Part shown: positions 46,154 to 58,000 of the stretch, in pieces
Layout: each line of letters opens with the position of its first letter
Position numbering within the stretch: the first letter of the stretch is position 1
Assembly (NCBI GenBank): GCA_949752735.1
Contig: OX457053.1
Location: 2,786,584-2,850,583, forward strand
Source: Lumbricus terrestris
Taxonomy: Eukaryota; Annelida; Clitellata; Crassiclitellata; Lumbricidae
DNA: 64,000 bases
Reading direction: 5' to 3'
Notes under the pieces: model-generated
Databases searched by the model: none
Seen by the model: the letters and a program-made list of their open reading frames with translations, nothing else
Told to the model about the DNA's origin: nothing
Position numbers and translations under genes: made by a program

Positions 46154-47063
46154 TGTACAATTTCAGCAGATCGCGTCAGGGTCATCAAAGCAATTCAGCA
46201 GGCCGAAGAAATTAAACCTATTCATTTTTTTTAGCTCATTTGGCAGGCCGTGAGTAAAATAAGTGGGTCAAAATAATGACCTGCCACGATCTATGGTATA
46301 GCGACGCCACTGTTTGCGAGACAACTGCAAGGCGCTGTTGTGCGTCTAATAGGCTACAAATACGTGTAGGTTAACTTAATTGCCAATCTTTTGTGAACAG
46401 AATGACTATTTCTGTTCGCACCAGAAACTATATGGTGCATCTGGTAAATTAGCCTACCTTGGAAAACACCAACTTTGTGACGAAATATTATTTCAAACCA
46501 TGGACGCCCGCACATACATGTAATAGCCTAGACCCTAGGAGCAAGAGGGTTCAATTGCACACCGCCCTGAAAATTGACGTGTTTTTAAAAAAATCTGGTT
46601 TCTAACAAATTTCTTCGCACCAAACCGATATGATGATAATAATAATATAGGAAGTGAAACGGTTGAATTTCCAATTAGAGACCTCTATGGAAAAATTACC
46701 AATATTCTCTATTTCCTGCTTTGTATTTTTCAAGCTCTGGCTATATAAAACATTTAACTGTGACCATTGGGGTTATTTTACCCCGGGCGCCCGTGTCTAT
46801 AGCATTTTATATCTCTAGAAATTATAATTTTTATTTGTGGCTACTATCGAGTCACCAATGAGAATATAATCCAAAGCGCAAAATCATCAAAAGATCGTTT
46901 TGGTAATAATTTATGTTAGTAAATAACTGAATGCCCGTAGAAGTTTCAGGCTTAAAGCCTCATTATGACCAGCATTTTCCTGGGTATTCGGGAACTTTAC
47001 CCCAAATATGGGTCTATCAATTAATCTAGACTGAATAAGACACGGTTTCCGCCCATGTTTTAA

Positions 47064-48246
47064 GCCGGTGTCATGAAACGGAGTATCCCCCTGAAAGCTA
47101 TCCGGGGGGATGAATTAATATATCCCCCCGGATGGAATTAACCGGTCTATACTATCCGGGGGATAAACCATTCTATCCCCTTTTTTTTAAATGCGCATAA
47201 TAAAAATATTTATGCTGTAATCAAAATTTAAAGTGACTTTAATTGTTTTAAGTGTCCTAGGCCAGTGGTTCCCAAAGTGGTGGTCCGCGGACCGGTGCCG
47301 GTCCGCGGAGGTATGATCGCCGGTCCGCGGAGAAGAGTTAAAAATAAAATAATAAACTGTAATTATTAGTTTATTTGTTTGAAATTGTGAAATTATACGA
47401 ATTATTGTCCAAAATTTATTGAAATTTTTGTCTTAATATTTAAAACTTTGAAATAAATCAGCACGCCTTATTTTAACTTGCACGATGACGATTTCAAACA
47501 ATTTAAATTTATTCTAAATTTACTACATTTATGACTGCAGTCAGTTTCAGTAGCGGCGCTAGGGGGTTAGGGAGTGGGGCGTGGGGCTAAGCCCCCCCTA
47601 AAAAAGCCGATCCATTTTTTGGTTGGAAATTGATCCTTATTCATATCCGCCAAACTGTCTGCCAAACCTCGTGCGTACCTTTACGGGTTGTTTTTGTGGG
47701 GCGGGGGACTAAAGGTAGTTCAGTTCTACGCGCAAATTTGTCATTTTTACATGGGAAAAAGATCGCCTTTTTAGGGGGGGGCTTAGCCACCCCTAACGCC
47801 CCTACCGCCGCTATCTTTAAAAAACGTGTACATGCAGGCTAATTGTAAATTGCCTTATATTTGAGTCTTTTTATAATTTAGGTCGTTTTTTATGCCATCG
47901 TCATTTAGGCCTAAGCTAGCGGTCCGCGAGCATCACCAAAAATTATTGCCGGTCCGCGGCCTACTTAAGTTTGGGAACCACTGTCCTAGGCAATGCTCAG
48001 ATAAAGGCAACTCGAATTTATTTAGTGACTCTGAGTGTTCTTAAGTGTTTTTAATGTTTTAAGTGCTCTAAAAACAGGGCAAAACAAATTATCTAGTCGG
48101 AATAAACATACCTGTTAGTGTCATTGTTCAAAACAAAGCAGATGAAAATTAATTTGCAAAAAACTACACACGGAAGCGGTTTTTTCGACTTTTTTAATTT
48201 TGGGGGATACAATTAATACGGGGATACTCTATTTCGTGTCACCGGC
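47064..48246. mobile_element. TIR element, GCCGGTGTCATG family, interrupted by a hAT-like element
   Basis: The left end is GCCGGTGTCATGAAACGGAG...TATCCCC and the right end GGGGATACTCTATTTCGTGT...CACCGGC. Its body shares TATGCTGTAATCAAAATTTA and GAGTGTTCTTAAGTGTT with the middle of 38837-39688. Confidence 0.7.
47263..47983. mobile_element. Nested non-autonomous hAT-like element (721 bp)
   Basis: Ends are CAGTGGTTCCCAAAGT and AGTTTGGGAACCACTG. A perfect 8-base duplication, TCCTAGGC, lies at 47255-47262 and 47984-47991. GGTCCGCGG motifs cluster at both ends. Inside, 47551-47812 has its own inverted ends (TAGCGGCGCTAGGGGG and CCCCTACCGCCGCTA). Confidence 0.88.
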
Positions 48247-48977
48247 CTCGAAACTTTTACGGTGCATCGACATAATTTCTGCTGTCCTCGCCCACGTAGG
48301 CCCTATATTATGTAGTCTGTCTCGCTTTTAGTTTTATTTACCTAATTTCCATGAAGTTTCGTACTTTGATTTGTATGAGTGGGACTACGGGTGAGCTACA
48401 GATACCGTAATGCTAAAGTGATTCTTTGATCTCTTCCTATTGTGCAGCTTCCATTAGATTAGTTGTTTTCTGTATTATACAGTACACATAGCGAAGCATA
48501 GAAATTACTGGAGCACATGGCGGAATATTCCTAATTTTAGTCAAGTAGCACAATAAAGTTATTAGGGCTACAATGCGAAAAGAAAACGGAACTGAATTGA
48601 GAGAGATCTATAAGCGAAAGCTTGGTGCAAATGGACCTTCAATATACTAAAACATTGCACCGACTATAATATTCACTGAACTGTTCAACACACAAGATCA
48701 TTTTCTGTTTCACGTGCTTTGCTTTGATTGCGTAATCCGAGTCAATTTCACTTTCTGTATTTTCTAATGTGCGACGCTTATCTTGTCACACAATCACATC
48801 AGCAATTCAACAGTCATTCGTCAGCCATAATTGAACCAGCATCTGTCCAGTACCTTTTCTAGTCCGAGTTAATCAATCTATGCGTATAAATTCCACCCGT
48901 AATAATTGAGACACGATAAGGAAGTCGAAGCCACTGTATTCTGTAGACAACCGACCTATAATTATTACATCATCCCC

Positions 48978-48990
48978 GCGTATATAATAC
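48978..48990 (+). promoter_or_regulatory. Possible TATA box of the lectin receptor gene
   Basis: GTATATAATAC lies about 130 bases before the signal-peptide ATG, the right place for a short 5' leader. There is no other support. Confidence 0.35.
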
Positions 48991-49118
48991 TTCAGAATAA
49001 AGTATTGTCACTCTCATGACTGATCGAAACGTTTGTGACATTTTAGCGTACAACATTTTGCTACTTGAGGTTAGTGCACATTTGGTACAGACAACCGCAT
49101 GAGTGAGTGGTGAAGAGG

Positions 49119-49197
49119 ATGGCACGACAATCAGCTGCCGCAGCTTTTATTGGGGTGGTCTGCTTCCTCTGTCTTCCATCGCTATTATCCGCCAAAG
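49119..49197 (+). CDS. Exon 1: signal peptide of the C-type lectin receptor
   Basis: ATG followed by 25 codons and one base, ending AAAG|GTAACA. The peptide has a short polar start with one Arg, then a hydrophobic core (AFIGVVCFLCLPSLL) and a small-residue end (SAK), a typical cleavable signal. An ATG 20 bases upstream opens a four-codon frame ending in TGA. Confidence 0.75.
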
Positions 49198-51983
49198 GTA
49201 ACAATATTATTATTATTATTATCATCATCATCATCATCATCATCATTTTTATTATTATACTGATAATCATCGTCTAATTTCAGACTTAAACACCGCATAG
49301 TATGATTGCAATTCATAGTATTAACGGATGTTCACAAGTTATTATTGTTTTGTGGGGCGCGGTGGTGCAGTGGTGGCATCGTTGCCCTGAAGCCGGAAGG
49401 TTCGAGGTTCGAATCCACCTCAAGTCGCCGCGTAGGGACCTTGAGCAAGTCCTCCACTCGCAATTACTTGGGCGCTTCGGCGTGAAACTCCGATGCAGTG
49501 TTCACTATGTAGTCGGGAGCGCCTCTGAGTATATTGAGCTTAAAGGGGCGCTATAGAAATGGATAAGTAAATAAATAAATAAATAAAATAAAATTTAATA
49601 TCACACGAATCGAATATTTTGGCTGCCATGTAAGGCGCTCATCACGTCCTACTGCCCATCCTATACCAACACCGTCTGCCGACTAATAAACTGAGTCGAC
49701 CTTTGTGTGGGTATTCGGAAGCAATCAGCCATTACCACCTTAGCATTCCTTCTCCTCGGTTTGACCTCAAATTGACCTCCCAAGATTCTTGGTGAACAGC
49801 CTTGTTTGGTCTTGGTGGACTTGAATTTGATGTAGCGCCGAAGAATTAGCTGGTTTCCCTTAAAGCCGACTTTCGCTGTCGTTTCTCTTCTTGTGCGTTC
49901 CAATGCTCGCTCATCCCAATACTCACCAAAACACTTTAACCTCTGAACATTACATCATAAATAATTGTGTTCTTACGCAGGCCATTCCAGACAATGTTAT
50001 GAAGCGGGAAACGAAACAGTCTGCTACTTCCAAATGGAAGGTGGCTCGCTAATGGACTGGAATGATGCTAGGAATTCCTGTCGGGACAACAACGCCACCT
50101 TAGCGGTCATGCCGAACAGCGAATATCAGAAGGCAATCCAGACGTATCTCGATCAGCACCTGAAGGAGGAAAACGTTGTGTTCACAGCCGGTAGAAAGTT
50201 GTCGGCTGTTCACCCAATACCTACGTGGCGCTGGGTTAACGGGCAACAATATAAAGGTGGGTGGACCTCAAACTATTTATGTATAATTATTAACAGACGT
50301 CTTGGAGACGTCGTCTCCTTCACAGGTCATTTCCATGTCTTCCTTGTTGGCTTTTACCCAGACTTGCCCTGGAATTTGGAATGGACAGCGCCCTTGCCTA
50401 GTAGCACCACCGAGTGATGCCCTGCGTCTTTTAATAGTGAAGCGATAGGCCTACCATTTCCTGTACTGTTATTATTGTATAGGCTACCATGAAGGCTTGT
50501 ACTTTGAACTCCACGCCACATGAAGTCCGCGCTTGAGGTTTCGATCAATTTCTTCGTACCTTCTGTAAATGTAGTGTGAATGTTAATGTATATGAAAATT
50601 TTTCTCACCACCGCAAAACAGCTAAATCACGGCGCCATAACAAAGCAGCGCAGGACAAAAGCGCGCAGAAACAATAGCGTGCAACAGAAATCACATCGGA
50701 CAAAAGGGCGAAGACAACGGGGCGCACGACCAAAGCGCGCAACTACCCGGAAGAGTATCTAATGCTGACCAAAAACGACCAATAACGCTTACAGCCTATG
50801 CCTAAATTATTGGTTAGGTTAATACAATATAGGCCTACACCAGGACCACGATAATACTTTATCAACTTCACAAACTTAAACGACAATTCATAGCCTACTT
50901 AATTATATTCAAGTTTATTTCTAGGTTAAATTAGGTTATTTGTCTTTCTGGGCCTGCTTAAAGTTTGGCTGATAGCATCAGTGGCGTAGCCAGGAATTAA
51001 TGATGGGTTTGGGGTTTTATGGCCTGGCCGGATGCCCTTTCTGACACCAATCCAACAGTATTACAGTACTGTACAGTAAATTGGGTCGTAAAGGTTCGTC
51101 AGCCACTCATTAACGTGAGTAGAGCAGGGAGGAGACCCGACCGACGACCCCAATTGGGGCGTAGACTCGGAACCGACCTGGGCTGACGAATCAAAGTCCA
51201 CCGTGCCCACCTTCTCGTGGTGCGACCTGTTAGTAGCCTCTCCGTAAGGAGGGTGAACGAACGGGCACGGATGGCAAACGGGGGGGAAGCAATGGCAAAC
51301 CACCCCTTATCTACTGCCAAGAAAACAGTCATGAGGTACAAAAAGAAATGGAGAGGATACATCATGACTGTCGCCAGAGCTCCAAGAGCTGACGGCACCA
51401 GGTGACCAGATGACAGTTAATAGAAAGGGAATAAAGTAACAAAGGGAATAAAGTAAGAAAAACAATTGTTACTACAAGCAATTGTTTAGTTTTTTCTTGT
51501 TTAAGTGGATAAATAACATTTTAAAACTTTTTCTAGACCAATGGTTTTTTAACCCCCTAAACCCCCTTGTCTACGCCACTTGATAGTAGCCTATATCCTG
51601 CTAAAAAAAACTTTCGGAACATGCACAAAAATTTTTTGTTTCAATATGTTCCATAACTTTTTTGTGTCTTATTGTGCTCAACAGTTTTTTAAAAAATCTA
51701 TTTCGAGTATGAATTAATGTAGTACTAACTTTCGGAACATTCGCGACAATTTTTTGGCTTGAATAATTGTAAGCCTATGCCACCTCTGCGGTTGCTTACT
51801 ACACCACGAGTTAGACCTCCAACGAAGATCAGAGTCTAACTAACTTTATTATGTACATTCAAGCATAAAAATAACTCCTTCTATATACAATTTGATTGGC
51901 TAATGATAATGTCCTGGTGTCCAATCATTACATAGTCTATGACATGATATAATAAAATTATATCTAATACAAGTTCATCAAGC

Positions 51984-52035
<52 letters not shown>

Positions 52036-55000
52036 AATGATACACTCCTATTAGTGCATGCATTTCTATACATGTGACAATAATATTCTATGATTTGTGT
52101 TTTCTGTGCCTAACGCTACTTTTACAAATCTGGTTAATTTCGAGTATAAACCATGCTTCTTATAATATTATTGTCTTTTTGCGCGCAATGGTCTGCGCGC
52201 ATTTGTCTGCGCGCTTTTGTCCTGCGCCCTTTTGGCGCGTCACCAGGTTATCCGTTCATTCTACTTCAATGCAAGTCCGCATACAACGGCCTGGTTGTTC
52301 TTCCTTTCCGGTGCAAGATCAGAATCTGGGAAGGCTTCACCTGCTTCCATGTAATTTGTGTACGAGTGTTAATTCTATAGGCCCACTCATGGACTGGGTT
52401 CCGGAAAATGTGCACCACGTTAATTTCTAATCGCAATGCATTGGATACAGAATTTGATTAATCGTTTCTCATTTTTGTAGAAAAACTCAGTTCCTATGAG
52501 GATTCTCAGATTTTCGGATGCATTCAATCAACAAGCAACAAGCAACAAGCAACAAGCATAACCGCTTGCTCTTTTTCCGCTGGCTCCTTCATCTGCCAGT
52601 ACCCAGGTATGTTTGTTTTAATATATTCCGGCCTGACGCCTGTGGTAAATCAAAAGGGGTTGGGATCAAACGGGACCTAGAGGCACCTACAGCCATATAT
52701 ACCCAGTTAGTGCATACAGACGGAAAGTAGTGAAGCCATTCTAAAGGAGATAGAGAGGTCAACTGTATCAAAAGCGGCGCTAACGTCAAACAAAGGTAAA
52801 AGAGTGACCTACACTGACCCATGGCCCATATATCAGACAATAATATTATCATAGACGAAGCAACGAGTCCCGGTAGAATGACTTATACGAAAATTCGATT
52901 CCTAAGAGGGAAATAACCCGTAGGCCTAATGTCTAAACATGCAATTAATTTATTTGAGGCGTTACGTCATAAAAGTTTGGACAGGAACGTAACGTTGGCA
53001 ACTAATCTGTAATTACTCACCATAAACTACCGATACCTCTTGGATTTTGGATTGACTTAAAACGCTGGATATTAGTAGCTACACCACGAGCTTAGCTTGT
53101 TCAGTGACGCTCCCAATTCCCAAATCAAGTGGCGAACAGGAAAATTGACAACCCTTACCGTAATACCGGATGGGCTTCCGTCATGGCTCCTTTCAAGCAT
53201 GGCTCATCTTTTGTCAGCACCCATATCATACCTGTTTAAAAGATCTTTGTCTGAATCGTATATCCCTCCTCAATGGAAGGAGAGCAAAATTACCCCTATT
53301 CCAAAAATGTCAAGTCCTGATTCTGAGGCTGATTTCCGCCCAATTTCTATTACACCTGTATTATGTAAAATTCTAGAGAAATTTGTTGTGCATAAATATT
53401 ACTATCCAATTCTGACTAATCCTGATGAGAACTACATATATTCTGACCAATTTGCTTTCAGACCCTCTGGGTCTACTACTGCTGCGCTCATTGCTTTAAC
53501 TCACCATTTACTTGAGTCAGTTAGGGGCCGTCCATAAAGTACGTCACGCTATTTTTGACCATTTTTGACCCCCCTCCCCCCTGTCACAAACTGTCACAAA
53601 TCTCGGACCTCCCCCTAAAGTACGTCACACTTTCGAAAAAAAAATTTAAAAACATAACCATTTACCTAACCCTCTAAACCCTAGGATACTATCCCTAATC
53701 CCTCTGATAGTGACGTGTGTCCCTAAACGCTTTGATAGTGACGGGAAATCAACTTTTATCCCTCCAGGCCGGGTTTTAGACACGCCTGGCCGGGCCGGGT
53801 CGGATTTTAGGTACTAAAAACAAAAAAATAATAAAGAATTTAAAAAATAAATGTGTGACGTCACACATGGCCTGACTCCCCTCCCCGCTGTCACACTCTG
53901 TCACACTTTCTTACACCCCCTCCCCCCCTGGAGCGTGACGTACTTTATGGACGGCCCCTTAAATGTGAACCATATGTTCGTCTTGTATCTTTGGATTTTT
54001 CTAAGGCTTTTGATACTGTAAGGCATGATAGTCTGGCTGTACAGTTAGCCTCTATGCCGATTCCTGACTTTGTTTATAACTGGGTTCTTGCTTTGTTACA
54101 TAACCGAGTGCATTGCACTAAGTTCTGTGGCATAACCTCCTCTTTCAAGTGCATTAATGCAAGCATTATTCAAGGGTCTGGCCTTGGGCCAGTCAACTTT
54201 CTTTCCTTAATTTCTGGATTAAAGCTACTGTTTGTAGGTAATAGACTTTTTAAATATGCTAATGACTGTTACCTAATTATTCCTGCATCTAATATTGACA
54301 CTACTGATGCTGAACTTAGTCACATTGCAGAGTGGGCTAGTAATTATAACTTGCGCTTCAATCATAGCAAGTCATGTGAAGCCATCTTTAGGCGTCCCCG
54401 TTCCAAAACTTCTGATTGCCCTCCCCCCCATTATAGGGATTGAACGAGTTAATGCAGTCACGCTTTCATATAGATTGGGTTTTTCTGAGCACATTGATAA
54501 CATTGTCTGTAAAGCAAAGCAGTCATTTTATGCACTTCGTGTCCTTGTTTCACATGGTTTGACAGGCAGCCGACTCCATGATGTTGTGCGTTCCACCACT
54601 GTTGCGCGAATGCTTTATTCTTCACCAGCATGGTGGGGTTTTGCAAATGAGGGTCAGAGGAGTCGTCTGTCCGCTATTATTAGAAAGTTGATAAGACAGG
54701 GTTTTTTGCCCTCTAACACCCCTACTTTTGACATGTTATGTTCTAAGGCAGATGTATCCCTCTTTTCTTCTATCCTCTGTGACCCCGGGCATGTCCTCCA
54801 TTATCTTCTTCCACCTGAACGTGTAACTGGTTACTCCCTTAGGCCCCGATCACACAATCTTGAAATACCACGTTGTGATTCGTTGATTGCAAAGGGATTT
54901 ATCACCAGAATGTTATATAGTTAGCTTGTTTGTCGATGATAGTTTGGTAATTATATTATATTTAACTTTTGATTATAATTTGCACATTTTTATTACCTAT

Positions 55001-58000
55001 TATTACTTCTATGTTTGTATGTGCACTTGTTATAGCGCCCCTTCAAGCTCTCTCTACTCAGAGGCGCTCCCGAATGCAGAGCGGACACTGCATCGGAGTT
55101 TCACGCCGAAGCGCTGAGCAAATGTGAGTGAAGAACTTGCCCAAGGTCCTTACGCGGCGAGGTGGATTCGAACCTCGAACCTTCCGGCTTCAAGGCAACG
55201 ACGCCACCACTACACCACCGCGCCCCACGTATGTATTATAATGATGTTCTGTGTCCCATTGTGCGTTTGCAAGTGGAGTAATAAAGAAAATACTTACTTA
55301 CTTACTTTAATGGTTAACTTCAATGGCGCGTTTCTCAAATGTTCAATGTTTAATCTTGCGCATGAGAGTGTACGGCCCGTGGAAGTAATTCGCTAATTAC
55401 AGTAATTCGTCCTATTTGAATTTGAACAACATAATGGCCATAATTACTTTCTGGTGTTTCGATAGAAAGCACTTGCAAGATGCTGGACAAAACAACGCAA
55501 CAGATTCGTTATGGGAACCATTGTTTCGTCGTCCGTGACAACAATTTGCGCTGGTACCACGCCAGAAATGCATGCATCAAAGGCGGTGGAGACCTCGCGA
55601 CTTTTGACGACGTCAACATCTCAATGGCATTACGTAATTTGACTTCAATTACAAGGGCAGACACTTTATACCTCATTGGACTGCAGAGAAAGTGGTGGAC
55701 TTGGCAAGCCACTGGTAAGACGTTTGGCATAAAATCTCCCTCCCTCTATAATTGTCGTGGTCTAGTATAAAACGCGCTGGGTTCCATGAGGCGCTGAGTG
55801 CCCTGTTGTGTGAAAACCACTGCTTCAGTTTAGAAGTTTATGGTTGCGATGGCAAGACCTTGCGCACATTTGAAACAAGTCCAACAGTGATCCTAACCAT
55901 TGTGCGTAATTATTTTCTTGTTGGCTCTGCTCTGTCATTCCTTAGTGAGTTCTGCACTTTGATCTTCTCATGCCCGGGTCGTAGCAACGGGTGTAGGACA
56001 TTAGCCTCCCGGACAAAACCCCCCGGACAAAAGCCCCCCGGATATTAGCCCCCTGGACAACCCCCCCTATTTTGCGTAGGACATTAGCGCCCACCTCCCG
56101 GACAAAAGTCCCCCCCTATGTCAGGCTATGTGCAAATCATGCAATAGTGCCGTAACTGATGACTTGTCACCGGCATTCATATGCAAACGAAAGTTCTCAC
56201 TTCTTAGTGTCATTTAGGTCCTAATTGTGTCAGTAGGCCTATAGACTTAGATTTGAAATAAACGAAAATGGGAATCGTATAGGGCCCATAAATTCTATTT
56301 GTTTAGTGTCCTACGATAATGGTTTGTTAACGTCAGTTAGACAACGTCTCAGCTTCGCAGACTTATTAGCGTCGATCGTTTCAATGCAAAATTAGATTCA
56401 GTACCTTAGGCTTAGAGAAATGAACGAATGGGAATCGTATACAGAATACAGTACTGTAGGTCGGCCTACTTATTAGTGTCAGTTTTGGCTACAACGATTT
56501 CGCAAACTTTTGACTTGGAGTTGTTCGCGTCGTTCTACAATTAATGCCTTTATATGTTTTATAATATGCATAATAAACCTTTAACTAATTATTTAGCATA
56601 TTCTTACAATGTTAAATTAATGTGCAATGTAGGCCTATTATATATTCGCTTAACTTAGGCCAAAATAATTTATTGTTACATTTTGTACATCATTTTTAGG
56701 TAATGATATCATAGACTGGGGGCTAATGTCCTACCTCGGGGGACTTTTGTCCGTGGGGGCTAATGTCCAGGGGGCTTTTGTCCGGGGGCTTTTGTCCAGA
56801 GGAGCTAATGTCCGTTCCCCATTTGGTCGCATTTGGTCGTCTGTCCGTGGACTCCTGTCTATCCCTTGTATGCATATTGCTACAGCTCAGTCCAAAAGCT
56901 TTCAGTGGCGGCGACAGGATATCAGTTTTCGGGGACCTGAATCCCGGAGGAAATTATTTTTCTTCCGCCAAATTTTCTGACGACCCTTTTTAAAGTCATC
57001 CGGCCGAAATCTCATGGAAAATCTCCATTTTCATCCGCCAAAATTTCTGACGACCTTTTTAGCCATCCGGTCGAAAATTGTGGAAATATTTCAGTTTTGC
57101 ATGTAAAAAAAACCCGGATGGCCTTTTTAGGAGTCTTAGCCTTTTACAAGGGGACCTAGCCTCTTATAGGGAGCTTAGCCCCTAGCTCCCCAAGCGACGC
57201 CACTGAAAGCTTTGCCTATCCTGAGCAATGGACACACAAGCTGGAATCGCCTTTTCCCATGTGCTGCGACTGGAGCACTTCGGTTAGAAGGTCTTTCCAA
57301 CTACCGACCGGTTTCCAGCCTGTCATTCATTTATAAACTTACTGAGTGTACAGTCCTGTCTCAGATTAATTACTAAGCCATCTCATAATTATCAGCAAAT
57401 CTCCTGCGTGTCTATGCCTCCTTACAATCTTTGCAGTCTTTGACACTGTTGATCATCAGATATTACTCCAAAGACTGTCTTCCTGGTTCGGATGTACCGA
57501 TATTGCTCGCCTCTGGATTTACCTGTGTCTATTTTCCCGCTCATTCTCTTTTAAAACATCCAAAACCTCATCCAATTATGTCCTCTCACCTGCGGTGTTC
57601 GTCAATGTTCTGTTCTTGGCCATTAGGCCTACTGTTCTTCCTATACACCACTACACTCAACTCAATCATCAAAGCATTCTCAGTTGACCATCATCTATAC
57701 GCCGACGACACCCAATTGTTTATCTAATTTTCTCCAAGCAGCTTCTCAGACTCAATAGATCATCTTCCTAATGTGGCCACAGCAAAACCTCCTTCTGGAT
57801 GACGTCAAATCTCCTGTGCTTGAACCCTTCTAAAACTGAATTTATTCTTATGCGTGAGCAGCTAAAGAAAATCCCAGATCCTGCTATTCCCATCAGCCTA
57901 CTGCAAATTCTCCTGTTCGAAACCTATGTGTGATTTGTTGTCACACCCATAGTTTTCCATATCACTTCACCATCTCTCCCGCTTCGTGCACATCCGTTAC

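Larger units (their letters stand above)
53060..55320 (+). pseudogene. Non-LTR retrotransposon (RT) in lectin intron 3, interrupted by a MITE and a SINE
   Basis: The RT frame begins near 53090 (5' lost): WKESKITPIPK, DFRPISITPVLCKILEK, FAFRPSGSTTAAL, then after the MITE DFSKAFDTV, IQGSGLGP, and FKYANDCYLI where an active RT has YADD. A frameshift near 54420 leads to a frame ending at 54924 (SLRPRSHNLEIP). The motif C Asp-to-Asn change and the shift mean it is dead. The 3' end has (ACTT)n at about 55289-55305, after a SINE in the 3' UTR. Confidence 0.8.

Noticed and set aside
52481..52606. Suspected frameshift in lectin exon 3 at the AACAAGC repeat
   Set aside because: Careful counting gives four units. 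The frame is open from acceptor to donor, and 126 bases is a multiple of three.
52518..52730. 70-codon plus frame beginning MHSINKQQ
   Set aside because: Overlaps lectin exon 3 in another frame. The phase-1 frame with FICQ and both splice sites is the real one.
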